Assembly (NCBI GenBank): GCA_023426545.1
Contig: JAFAAN010000169.1
Location: 1 to 18,701 of the forward strand
From: Pseudomonadota bacterium
GTDB taxonomy: Bacteria; Myxococcota; Myxococcia; Myxococcales; Myxococcaceae
Length of the DNA stretch: 18,701 nt
Direction of reading: 5' to 3'
The notes beneath the pieces are model-generated. The model was given only the letters and a program-made list of their open reading frames with translations. It was not told where the DNA came from and did not search any database. Positions within the stretch are counted from its first letter, which is position 1; every line of letters starts with the position of its first letter. The translations under genes were made by a program, and so were the position numbers. This document shows, one piece after another, positions 1-7,202 of this stretch.

Positions 1-1021
1 CGGCCCTCGCCGCGTCCCCGGCCGCGCGGGCCGCTTCACCCGCCGCCTTCGCCGCCACGAACTGCGCCCGGGCGCCCGAGGCACCCCAGAAGCGGGTGGG
101 GGCCGCCAGCTCGGCCCGCTCCGCCTCGGTGTACTTGCGGAAGGCGTACTTCGTGGACTCCGACGGCAGCCGCAGCCCCTCCACCACCTTGAACCAGGAG
201 AGCACCTTCAGCGAGTAGTAGCTGAGGTCCACCTCCCACCAGAACCAGCCCTGGTTGGCGGTGTTCTGGTGGTAGTGGTGGTTGTTGTGCCACCCCTCGC
301 CCAGGGTGATGAGCGCCAGCAGCCAGTTGTTGCGGCTGGTGTCCGTCGTCTTGTAGCGGCGCTTGCCGAAGATGTGGCTGAGCGAGTTGATGGTGAAGGT
401 GCCGTGCCACAGCAGGGTGGTGCTGACGAAGTAGCCCCACACCAGCATGGAAAAGCCGCCGATGAAGTAGAGGGCGACGGCCAGCATCACCGAGGGCACC
501 AGGTGGAAGCGGTTGAGCCACACCAGCTCCGGGAAGCGGGCGAAGTCCTTGATGCCGTCCAGGCGGGTGGCGTTGTACTTGTCGGAGAGAATCCACCCCA
601 CGTGGCTCCACCAGAAGCCCCGCTGCAGGGGCGAGTGGATGTCCTCCGCCTGGTCCGAGTAGCGGTGGTGGTGGCGGTGGTTCGCGGCCCACCACAGTAC
701 GCCCTTCTGCGCGGACATGCTGCCCACGAACGCGAGGATGAACTGGAAGACGCGCCCCGTCTTGAAGGACCGGTGCGAGAAGTAGCGGTGGAAGCCCGCG
801 GTGATGCCCCACATGCGCACGACGTACAGGCCGAGACACACGGCCACGTCCACCGGCTTCGCTCCGACGGCGAAGACGAAGAGGCACATCAGGTGGACGG
901 CGAAGAAGGGGATGGAGGAGAGCCAGTTGAGGCGCTCATCCGCTGCGGGCACAGCTGGGGACGGTGTCTGCAAGGGAGCCTCGTGCGCTGGTGGGCCGAG
1001 CCGCAAGCTGCTCAGCCTCAC
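1..1021 (-). CDS. Acyl-CoA (delta-9) fatty acid desaturase, C-terminus cut by window edge
   Basis: Membrane di-iron desaturase that would put a cis double bond into saturated fatty acyl chains and so adjust membrane fluidity. The reverse strand encodes about 340 residues with the three histidine boxes of the family: HRYFSH (about residues 78-83), HRHHH (115-119) and HNNHH (245-249, within GEGWHNNHHYH). Hydrophobic stretches at about 34-75, 92-112 and 174-205 fit the usual membrane segments. The C-terminal end is Ala/Lys-rich and runs off the left edge, so the true stop is not seen. The start is a GTG at 1021 behind a G-rich stretch; a later GTG near residue 24 is possible. It lies 33 bases downstream of the M50 peptidase gene on the same strand, so the two are probably co-transcribed. 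The family call is firm; exact substrate and regiospecificity are inferred. Confidence 0.9.
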   Translation of the reverse strand, partial: MRLSSLRLGPPAHEAPLQTPSPAVPAADERLNWLSSIPFFAVHLMCLFVFAVGAKPVDVAVCLGLYVVRMWGITAGFHRYFSHRSFKTGRVFQFILAFVGSMSAQKGVLWWAANHRHHHRYSDQAEDIHSPLQRGFWWSHVGWILSDKYNATRLDGIKDFARFPELVWLNRFHLVPSVMLAVALYFIGGFSMLVWGYFVSTTLLWHGTFTINSLSHIFGKRRYKTTDTSRNNWLLALITLGEGWHNNHHYHQNTANQGWFWWEVDLSYYSLKVLSWFKVVEGLRLPSESTKYAFRKYTEAERAELAAPTRFWGASGARAQFVAAKAAGEAARAAGDAARA

Positions 1022-1054
1022 CCCGCATCAACACCCCCGCCTGTCACGCCTCTG

Positions 1055-2488
1055 TCAGGAGGCCGCGGATTGGCGCAGCTCCGTCAACCACTCCTCGAAT
1101 GCGGGGTACCCGTGGAGCGGTGCCAGGTCCTCGTCCGAGGCCGCATAGGCGCCGTCGGTGAAGCCCAGCTCGGTCGCACGGCGCAGCAGCCGCATCGCGT
1201 CGGGCACGTTGCGCGCGCGCGCGTGGGCGCACGCCGCGTCATACGCGAGGGTGGCGCTGGGCGCGTGCTTCAGCGCCATCTCGCCCACCGCGGCGGCCTC
1301 CGAATACGCGCCCCGGATGAAGAGGACCCGCTCCGCGCAGGAGAAGGCCGCCTCCGGCTCCACGCCCGGCAGCTTCAGGGCCTCCGCGTCGCGGCCCAGG
1401 CGGATGAGCGTGCCGGCGTACTCGTGCATGACGGTGCGGTCCCCCGACGCCTGCCACGCCTGCTTCCACCACTCCACCGCGCGCCCGTCGTCTCCCACCA
1501 GCGAGAAGGCGGCGGCCACCGCGTGGGGCTCCACGGGCAGCCCCTGCACCTGGGAGAAGTGGTCCAGCGCCTTGCGGCCGTGGCCCTCCTTCAGGGCAAT
1601 CCACCCCAGCAGGTGGTGGGCATGGCTGGCCAGCCTCTGCGTCAGGCCCTCGGGGGCCTCCAGGACGAAGGCGCCCAGCCGGCGCGCGTCGTCCATCTGG
1701 CCCGCGTCGAGCGCCGCCCGCGCCTCGCGCAGCTTCTCCGCCAGCGGGCCCTTCAGGGGAACGCTCCGCGCCTGGTCGCCACGCAGGGCCTCCGCCACGA
1801 CGCGGAAGGATTGGAGGCCGAACATGGCGAACATGACGGCGAGCAGGAGGGCGCCCGTCCTCATGGCGTACACCACGGCGGCCACGCACACCATGAGGGC
1901 CAGGCTCTGCGCCAGCACGAAGCCCCGCCGGGGGCCGAAGATGCGCGTGGCCAGGGCGGTGGTGATGCGCCCGCCGTCCAGCGGCAGCACGGGCAGCATG
2001 TTGAGCACCGCCCAGACGAAGTTGGCGAAGGCGAACGCGCGGAGGAAGAAGTCGAGCGCGGGCGCCCGCCCGTCGAACAGGAAGGCGCCAATGGCGCTGG
2101 TGACGCCCAGCATCAGGCCGAAGAAGGGGCCCGCCGCGGTGATGAGCACGTCCCGCTTCCAAGGAAGGGGGCCGGGGGCGTCGGTGGGGAGCGTGTGCCC
2201 GCCCATCCAGACGAGCGCGATGCTCGGCCGGTAGCCGAACAGCCGGCTGGCCAGGGCATGGCCCATCTCGTGGATGAGCACGGAGACGAAGACGATGAAC
2301 ATCCACGACAGCACGTACAGGGCCATGGCGCTGGCGTGCCCCAGGGCGGCCCCCCCCGCGGCTTCGCGGAAGGGCCAGCCTGCCTGGGCGGTCGCACTGG
2401 TCGCGGACGAGAAGGCGAGCATGCCGGACATCAGCAGGTGGCTGGGGTGGACTTCGACGGGAATGCTCCCGAGGCGAAAGCGGAACAT
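1055..2488 (-). CDS. Site-2-protease-like M50 membrane metallopeptidase with C-terminal TPR-like region
   Basis: Predicted intramembrane zinc peptidase of family M50, about 477 residues. The zinc-binding HEMGH lies at residues 73-77 inside a hydrophobic helix (about 57-80). The second motif, NMLPVLPLDGGR, lies at 163-174, where Asp171 should be the third metal ligand. Further hydrophobic helices occur at about 115-137 and 185-225. Residues 240-470 are soluble, Ala/Leu-rich and helical, with TPR-like repeats such as LGWIALKEGHGRKALDHF, suggesting a partner-binding tail. I chose the ATG at 2488 because AAGG lies 9 bases upstream; a GTG two codons earlier is too close to it. The gene reads into the desaturase and diverges from the dihydrouridine synthase. 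Family M50 proteases often cleave membrane-bound regulators; no substrate is visible here. Confidence 0.88.
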   Translation of the reverse strand: MFRFRLGSIPVEVHPSHLLMSGMLAFSSATSATAQAGWPFREAAGGAALGHASAMALYVLSWMFIVFVSVLIHEMGHALASRLFGYRPSIALVWMGGHTLPTDAPGPLPWKRDVLITAAGPFFGLMLGVTSAIGAFLFDGRAPALDFFLRAFAFANFVWAVLNMLPVLPLDGGRITTALATRIFGPRRGFVLAQSLALMVCVAAVVYAMRTGALLLAVMFAMFGLQSFRVVAEALRGDQARSVPLKGPLAEKLREARAALDAGQMDDARRLGAFVLEAPEGLTQRLASHAHHLLGWIALKEGHGRKALDHFSQVQGLPVEPHAVAAAFSLVGDDGRAVEWWKQAWQASGDRTVMHEYAGTLIRLGRDAEALKLPGVEPEAAFSCAERVLFIRGAYSEAAAVGEMALKHAPSATLAYDAACAHARARNVPDAMRLLRRATELGFTDGAYAASDEDLAPLHGYPAFEEWLTELRQSAAS

Positions 2489-2583
2489 GGCCACGGACCT
2501 TAACCGTTAGGTCCCCCGAGCGCAGGCACTTGCGCGCTGCTTGCGCCATGTCCCCGGCAAATCCGCTAGGTTCCCCGCCCTTC

Positions 2584-3597
2584 ATGCCGCAGCTTGGTCC
2601 CTACAGCCTGCCGAACCCGTACATCCTGGCCCCCATGGCCGGGGTGAGCGAGATGCCCTTCCGTGTGCTCGCCTTCCGCCTGGGGGCGGCGCTCTGTCCC
2701 ACCGAGCTCGTCAGCTCGCAGGGGTTGATGCGCGCCAACCAGCGGACGCTGAAGTACCTGCGCTTCGACCCCGAGGTGGAGCGGCCCTACTCGCTGCAAA
2801 TCTACGGCGGCGAGCCGGAGGCCATGGCGCGCGCGGCCGTCGTCGGGCGCGAGGCGGGCGCGCAAATCATCGACGTCAACATGGGCTGCCCGGTGAAGAA
2901 GGTGGTGAAGAACGGGGCGGGCAGCGGCCTGCTCTGTGACGTGCCCCGCGCGGCCGACATCGTCCGGCGCATCCGCGAGGCCACCGGCCTGCCCGTCACG
3001 TGCAAGATTCGCTCGGGCTGGGACGCCCGCAGCCTCAACTACCTCCAGGTGGCGGGGGCGCTCCAGGAGGCGGGCTGCGCGGGGCTGGCCATCCATCCGC
3101 GGACGCGGGAGCAGGGGTACTCGGGGCAGGCGGACTGGGGCGTCATCGCGGACCTGAAGCGCCACTTCCCGGAGCTGCCCATCATCGGCAACGGGGACGT
3201 GAAGACGCCCGCGGACGCGGTGCGCATGCTGGAGACCACCGGCTGCGACTTCGTGATGATTGGCCGGGCGGCGCTGGGAAACCCGTGGCTCTTCCGCGAG
3301 CTGCTGGGCGGCCCGCCCGCCACGCCTCGGGAGCGCTGCGAGCTGGTGCTCTCGCACTTCCGCGCGCACCTGGCGTTCGTCGGAGATGCGCTGGGCGCGG
3401 TGCGCTCCTTCCGCAAGCAGCTGGCCTGGTACGCCCATGGCCTCTACGGCGCCGCCGCCTTCCGTGCGGAGGTGAACGCCATCGACCTGCCCGAGGCGGT
3501 GGAGGCGTGCGTGCGCCGCTTCTTCGCGGACGCCCAGGTGGACCTCTCCGGCCCGGCCGAGGAGCAGGACGTGGACTACCGGGCGGCGCTGGGCTGA
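2584..3597 (+). CDS. dusB: tRNA-dihydrouridine synthase, DusB/NifR3 type
   Basis: FMN-dependent enzyme that reduces specific uridines in the tRNA D-loop to dihydrouridine, using NAD(P)H. The protein is about 337 residues, the normal family length, with a TIM barrel in the first two thirds. Visible motifs are LAPMAGVSEMPFR (15-27, FMN site), the catalytic cysteine in NMGCPVKK (Cys102), the lysine of TCKIRSGW, HPRTREQGYSG, IIGNGDV and MIGRAALGNPWLF. The ATG at 2584 puts the usual short lead before the barrel; upstream in-frame starts at 2530 and 2548 would add an unusual extension. A ribosome-binding site is weak for all candidates. It is transcribed divergently from the M50 peptidase, with about 95 bases for both promoters. 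Confidence 0.93.
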   Translation: MPQLGPYSLPNPYILAPMAGVSEMPFRVLAFRLGAALCPTELVSSQGLMRANQRTLKYLRFDPEVERPYSLQIYGGEPEAMARAAVVGREAGAQIIDVNMGCPVKKVVKNGAGSGLLCDVPRAADIVRRIREATGLPVTCKIRSGWDARSLNYLQVAGALQEAGCAGLAIHPRTREQGYSGQADWGVIADLKRHFPELPIIGNGDVKTPADAVRMLETTGCDFVMIGRAALGNPWLFRELLGGPPATPRERCELVLSHFRAHLAFVGDALGAVRSFRKQLAWYAHGLYGAAAFRAEVNAIDLPEAVEACVRRFFADAQVDLSGPAEEQDVDYRAALG

Positions 3598-3625
3598 GCG
3601 CTCGCCCGGCGCGGCCGTGGCATGG

Positions 3626-3647
3626 CGCCTCTATATATAAGGAGGCG
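3626..3647. other. Hairpin with AT-only-type loop between convergent genes
   Basis: CGCCTC (3626-3631) and GAGGCG (3642-3647) form a perfect 6-bp stem around the loop TATATATAAG, an AT stretch that stands out in DNA this GC-rich. It lies between the stop codons of the converging dusB and beta-glucosidase genes, so it may act on both transcripts. There is no T-run after either arm, so it is not a textbook intrinsic terminator. Confidence 0.45.
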
Positions 3648-3649
3648 GC

Positions 3650-4951
3650 TCAGGCTCCGGGGACGGCGCCTGGTGGCACCAGCCGGCGCTGGGTGGCCAC
3701 GGCCCGGAAGTAGTCGCACGCGGGCGTGGGGGTGCGGCGGAGCGTGTCGAAGTCGACGTGGTAGAGCCCGAAGCGCGGGCCCCAGCCCTCCAGCCACTCG
3801 AAGTTGTCGAGCAGGCTCCAGTAGAGATAGCCACGCACGTCCACGCCCTGCGCGCGCGCGGCCAGCACCTGGGCCAGATGGGAATGGAGGTAGTGGGGAC
3901 GGCGCGCGCCGCCGCGGTCGTCGATGCCGTTCTCGGTCACCCACACCGGCCGCCCGTAGCGCTTCACGTCGCGCAGCGTCTGGAGGAAGCCCTCCGGCCA
4001 GTCCTCCCAGCCGATGTCGGTCAGCCCCCGGCCGTGGATGTCCCGGTACGTGAACTCGATGAAGGGCGGGCGCGGCACGAAGCGCAGGTGCGCGCGGGTG
4101 TAGTAGTTCACCCCGATGAACTCCACGGCGTCCCGCGCTCCGGGGATGTCCACGCGCGTGGAGGCCACGCCGGGCATGTGGACGCGCAGCTCGCCGGTGG
4201 CCAGCGCCTCGTGGAACGCATGGTTGTAGGCCTGGGACCCGAGCCTCACCAGCGCGCGGTCCAGCGGGTGCCACCACCGGTCCGGCGCGAAGGCGAGCAT
4301 GTTCTGGGAGATGCCCAGCTCGACGCGGCCCAGCCGGGTCAGCAGCTCCTCCCGCGCGGCCACGTGTGAGCGCACCAGGTTCTCCATGGCCCGCATGGTG
4401 GTGGGGCCGTCCGCGATGCCCGGAGGAATGGCGCCCTGCAGATACCCGCCCAGCAGCAGCACCATGGGCTCGTTGAAGGAGATGACCAACGCGTCCATCC
4501 CCTCCAGCAGCGCCGCGCACCGCCGCGCGTACCGGCGGAAGACGTCCACGCTGGCCGGCTGGTGCCAGGGCGTCTCCCGGTGGAACCAGGTGGGGTGCGT
4601 GAAGTGGTGGAGCGTCACCACCGGCCGCAGCCCGTGGGCCTTCATCTTCAGGAGCCGCTCCCGGTAGGCCTCCAGCGCCGCCTCGTCGAAGCGCCCGCGC
4701 TCCGGCTCGATGCGCGCCCACTCCAGGGAGATGCGGAACGCCGTGGCCCCCACCGCCCGGGCCAGGGCGTAGTCCTCCTCGTAGCGGCGCCAGTGGTCCA
4801 CCGCGAGGCCGCAGCGCGCGTCCGGAGACTTCAACCGTCCGGCGCGCTCCCACTCGGCCCAGTCGTTCTCGATGCCGCCCTCCACCTGGTACGCCGCGGT
4901 CGCGACGCCGAAGGTGAAGTCCTCGGGGAAGGTCTGCTCGGAGGCGCTCAT
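3650..4951 (-). CDS. GH1 family beta-glucosidase
   Basis: Retaining glycoside hydrolase of family 1 that would release glucose or a related sugar from beta-linked disaccharides or aryl glucosides. The 433-residue protein has the full GH1 layout: FPEDFTFGVATAAYQVEGG at the N-terminus, FRISLEWARIEPERG (72-86), TLHHFTHPTWF, the acid/base glutamate in FNEP (Glu161), the nucleophile in VTENGIDD (Glu340), and the C-terminal aglycone loop YLYWSLLDNFEWLEGW. There is no signal peptide, so it should be cytoplasmic. The ATG at 4951 places the start just before the conserved FPEDF; the longer frame up to 5176 would read through the palindromic upstream region and is unlikely. No strong ribosome-binding site is visible. 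It converges with dusB and diverges from the histone-like gene. Confidence 0.94.
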   Translation of the reverse strand: MSASEQTFPEDFTFGVATAAYQVEGGIENDWAEWERAGRLKSPDARCGLAVDHWRRYEEDYALARAVGATAFRISLEWARIEPERGRFDEAALEAYRERLLKMKAHGLRPVVTLHHFTHPTWFHRETPWHQPASVDVFRRYARRCAALLEGMDALVISFNEPMVLLLGGYLQGAIPPGIADGPTTMRAMENLVRSHVAAREELLTRLGRVELGISQNMLAFAPDRWWHPLDRALVRLGSQAYNHAFHEALATGELRVHMPGVASTRVDIPGARDAVEFIGVNYYTRAHLRFVPRPPFIEFTYRDIHGRGLTDIGWEDWPEGFLQTLRDVKRYGRPVWVTENGIDDRGGARRPHYLHSHLAQVLAARAQGVDVRGYLYWSLLDNFEWLEGWGPRFGLYHVDFDTLRRTPTPACDYFRAVATQRRLVPPGAVPGA

Positions 4952-5009
4952 GCGGTCGCGCACCGTAGACGCCGCACCCCATGACGGGAAGCGACGCGCG
5001 CCGGGCGCC

Positions 5010-5153
5010 GCCGAGAAATTGGCCGAAGCGTGTCCGGCGCCGGAAACTCGGCCTCGCGCGCGACACCCCGGATGCGCTCGCGAGTGTCCGCGAGGTGGCG
5101 TTCGGAACCACCGGCAGCGCTCGATGCCGAAAAATCGGCCTCGCACGCGATGC
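5010..5153. repeat. Cluster of short palindromes upstream of the histone-like gene
   Basis: This stretch fills most of the 326-base gap between the beta-glucosidase and histone-like genes. Three 14-base imperfect palindromes share the form GCCG-A-rich-CGGC: GCCGAGAAATTGGC (5010-5023), GCCGGAAACTCGGC (5039-5052) and GCCGAAAAATCGGC (5126-5139). The second and third are each followed by closely similar bases (CTCGCGCGCGACAC and CTCGCACGCGATGC), making a direct repeat of about 28 bases. A further hairpin, CTCGCG-agtgtc-CGCGAG, lies at 5077-5094. No convincing gene overlaps. Protein-binding sites or structured RNA from the minus-strand transcript are both possible; this is inference. Confidence 0.6.
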
Positions 5154-5169
5154 AATACATCACCATGCG

Positions 5170-5198
5170 TTGACACACTGGCATGTCGCCCGTACCAT
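5170..5198 (+). promoter_or_regulatory. Sigma-70-type promoter of the histone-like gene
   Basis: A perfect -35 box TTGACA (5170-5175) is separated by exactly 17 bases from TACCAT (5193-5198), a good -10 box. Transcription would start near 5205, leaving a leader of about 70 bases before the ATG at 5278. The closeness to consensus fits a highly expressed chromatin protein. Confidence 0.75.
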
Positions 5199-5235
5199 TC
5201 ACTTCAAGCACTCACTCCCATCAAGAAGAGTGCAG

Positions 5236-5255
5236 GGCCTCGCTTGACTGAGGCC
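5236..5255 (+). promoter_or_regulatory. Leader hairpin before the histone-like gene
   Basis: GGCCTC (5236-5241) and GAGGCC (5250-5255) form a perfect 6-bp stem with an 8-base loop in the predicted 5' leader. It ends roughly 10 bases before the GGAGG ribosome-binding site. It could stabilise the mRNA or tune translation. Its GGCCTCGC core also occurs beside the two upstream palindromes at 5039 and 5126. Confidence 0.5.
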
Positions 5256-5277
5256 GACCACGAACTGGAGGATTCTG

Positions 5278-5520
5278 ATGGCCGCTAAGAAGAAGACCGC
5301 TGCGAAGTCCGCGACGAAGAAGGCTGCCAAGACCGCGAAGGCGGCCAAGTCGACCAAGGCTGCGAAGACGGCGAAGAAGACGACCGCTCGCAAGACGGCC
5401 GGCAAGACCGCGACCAAGAAGGCGGCGGCCAAGAAGGGCGCCCGCAAGGCGACCAAGAAGGCCCCGGCTCGCAAGCGCGCCAGCAAGACGGCGGCGGCCC
5501 CGGTTACCCCGGAGTCCTGA
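5278..5520 (+). CDS. Histone H1-like Lys/Ala-rich DNA-binding protein
   Basis: Small, very basic protein of 80 residues made almost wholly of Lys, Ala and Thr in irregular AAKK/TAKK/KKAA repeats, ending in a short uncharged tail (AAAPVTPES). This composition matches the C-terminal-domain-like, eukaryotic H1-like proteins found in several bacteria, which coat and compact DNA through charge. No folded domain or HU signature is present. The ATG at 5278 follows a strong GGAGG. It has its own promoter (5170-5198), a hairpin leader and an intrinsic terminator, so it is a one-gene unit. Codon use is restricted to GC-rich Lys (AAG) and Ala codons, so it looks native. Role in the nucleoid is inferred from composition. 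Confidence 0.85.
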   Translation: MAAKKKTAAKSATKKAAKTAKAAKSTKAAKTAKKTTARKTAGKTATKKAAAKKGARKATKKAPARKRASKTAAAPVTPES

Positions 5521-5562
5521 GCAGTCCCGTCGTCATGAGCGGACGGCGGTTGACGTCCGGTG

Positions 5563-5595
5563 AACGGCTCGGCGAAACCCGCCGGGCCGTTTTCA
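5563..5595 (+). terminator. Intrinsic terminator of the histone-like gene
   Basis: AACGGC-t-CGGCG, loop AAACCC, then GCCG-g-GCCGTT forms a GC-rich stem followed directly by TTTT and another T-rich patch (CATTTTC). It lies 42 bases after the stop codon. A smaller stem, GGACG/CGTCC (5541-5558), precedes it. It ends before the NFACT start at 5617, separating the two genes. Confidence 0.8.
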
Positions 5596-5616
5596 TTTTC
5601 AGGACCCGGAGTTCCC

Positions 5617-7074
5617 ATGTCGCTGCGTCCCGTCGAGTTGGAGCAGGTGGTGGCGGAGGTGGGAGCGCGCCTCACGGGAGCGGTGGCCCAGAAGGCCTGG
5701 TGTCCCCTGCCGCGGCTCGCCTACGTGGAGCTGCGCGTGCCGGGCAGATCCATCCTGTTGTGCCTGTGCGCAGAGGGTGAGCTGGCGCGCGTCTCCGTCG
5801 CGGAGGAGCGCTTCCCCACGCCGGGCGAGCCCGCACCCTTCCAGCGGTGGCTGCGCCAGGAGCTGACGGGCTTCAAGCTCCAGGCCGCCCGCTTCATGGA
5901 GGCGGAGCGGGTGGTGGTGCTCGACTTCGAGCGCGAGGACGTGCGCCGGCGGCTGCTGTTGGAGGTGGGCGCGCCCGGCGGCCTGCTGCTGCTCAGCGAC
6001 AACGGCCGGGTGTTGATGCACTCCGGCGAGGGCTTCGCGCAGCGCCGGAACCTCTATCCAGGCGCCACGTGGACGCCGCCGGAGCCCCCGCCGCCCGAGG
6101 CGCTGGAGAAGGCCCGGCGTCAGCCGTCGCGGCTGGTGCCCCAGGATACGGACGCGCTGCCGTATGCCCAGGCCGCGGAGCGCCTGCTGGGCGCGCGTGA
6201 CAAGGCCAGCCGCTCGGAGACCATCCGCCGCCGGCTGGCGCAGCCGTACCGCGCGCGCCTCAAGCGCTCCTCCCGGACGCTGGAGAAGGTGCGCGCCGAG
6301 GCCGCCCGCGGCCCGGAGGCGGAGAAGCACCGCGAGGTGGGCGAGCTGCTCGCGCAGAACCTCTACCGCCTCAAGCGTGGCGCCACCGAGGTGGTGCTCA
6401 CCGCCTATACGGAGGAGGGCGCGAAGGAGGTCCGGGTGACGCTGGACCCGAAGCGCGGGCCGAAGGAGCAGGCCGACTGGCACTTCCACCAGTACCGGCG
6501 GCTGCTGCGCGGCGTGGCGCAGGCGCGCCACCGCGAGGCGGAGCTGGCGCGCGAGGTGGAGCACGCGCAGCAGGCGCTCGCGCAGCTTGAGCGGATGGAT
6601 GACGCCGCGCTGCTGTCGCAGGCGGAGGTGCTCCAACTGCCGGCCGGCGGCGAGGGCCCGCAGGAGGGCAGGCCCTTCAAGGAGTACGTGGGCCATGGCG
6701 GGGCGCGCATCTGGGTGGGGCGCGGCTCCGAGGACAACGACACGCTCACCTTCAAGGTCGCGCGGCCATGGCACCTGTGGCTCCACGCGCGCGGCGTGCC
6801 GGGCAGCCACGTGGTGCTGCCGCTGGAGAAGGGGCAGGAGGTGGCGCAGGAGGCGCTGCTGGACGCGGCGCACCTGGCGCTGCACCACTCGGGCGCGAAG
6901 GGCGAGCCGCGCGGCGAGGTGAGCTACGTGCCCGCGAAGTTCGTGCGGAAGGTGAAGGGGGGCGCGCCGGGGCAGGTGACCTTCACGCGCGAGAAGACCT
7001 TCGTGGTGCGCATGGAGCCGGAGCGGCTGGAGCGGCTGCTCAAGTCCCGCCACACCGAGCCGCCCACGCCGTGA
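5617..7074 (+). CDS. NFACT (RqcH/Rqc2-like) ribosome quality-control family protein
   Basis: Family whose members bind stalled 60S/50S-nascent-chain complexes and recruit tRNA(Ala) to add alanine tails. The 485-residue protein has an NFACT-N-like part (1-150, ending NLYPGATWTPPEPPP), a basic helical and coiled-coil middle (about 180-340, with GPKEQADWHFHQYRRLLRG) and an NFACT-R/DUF814 domain (about 350-475: KEYVGHGGARIWVGR, WLHARGVPGSHVVL, SYVPAKFVRK). It is shorter than the roughly 570 residues of Bacillus RqcH, and no helix-hairpin-helix segment is evident. The conserved Asp-Arg pair of RqcH appears here as Glu97-Arg98. The ATG at 5617 was chosen because GGAG lies 5 bases upstream and the earlier in-frame start lies in the terminator. 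Family call is firm; activity in quality control is inferred. Confidence 0.88.
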   Translation: MSLRPVELEQVVAEVGARLTGAVAQKAWCPLPRLAYVELRVPGRSILLCLCAEGELARVSVAEERFPTPGEPAPFQRWLRQELTGFKLQAARFMEAERVVVLDFEREDVRRRLLLEVGAPGGLLLLSDNGRVLMHSGEGFAQRRNLYPGATWTPPEPPPPEALEKARRQPSRLVPQDTDALPYAQAAERLLGARDKASRSETIRRRLAQPYRARLKRSSRTLEKVRAEAARGPEAEKHREVGELLAQNLYRLKRGATEVVLTAYTEEGAKEVRVTLDPKRGPKEQADWHFHQYRRLLRGVAQARHREAELAREVEHAQQALAQLERMDDAALLSQAEVLQLPAGGEGPQEGRPFKEYVGHGGARIWVGRGSEDNDTLTFKVARPWHLWLHARGVPGSHVVLPLEKGQEVAQEALLDAAHLALHHSGAKGEPRGEVSYVPAKFVRKVKGGAPGQVTFTREKTFVVRMEPERLERLLKSRHTEPPTP

Positions 7075-7089
7075 GGGCGTCGTACGCCC
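7075..7089. repeat. Short inverted repeat right after the NFACT stop codon
   Basis: GGGCGT-CGT-ACGCCC is a perfect 6-bp stem with a 3-base loop that begins at the first base after the stop. No T-run follows, so it would be at most a weak terminator or an RNA end-stabilising hairpin. The rest of the gap to 7203 holds nothing else I recognise. Confidence 0.35.
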
Positions 7090-7202
7090 GCCCGCCTTCC
7101 GCTCCCGCTAGTGGACGCTGCGTGCGTGCGCGGTTGACGGGCTGACGGTGAGGAGGCGGGCAGCGGGCCGCCGCCCTTGAGTCCCCGGAAGTGCGGGGTA
7201 CG

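Noticed and set aside
36..887. Open frame of 283 codons on the minus strand
   Set aside because: Out of frame with the three histidine boxes of the desaturase; Pro/Arg/His-rich shadow translation.
269..2503. Open frame of 744 codons on the plus strand
   Set aside because: It is antisense to the desaturase and M50 peptidase, whose motifs are clear; its translation is low-complexity (Arg, Gly, His, Ala-rich) as expected for the shadow frame of high-GC genes.
5010..5153. Possible small CRISPR-like array upstream of the histone-like gene
   Set aside because: The repeats are only 14 bases, imperfect, unevenly spaced and without cas genes; operator or hairpin elements explain them better.
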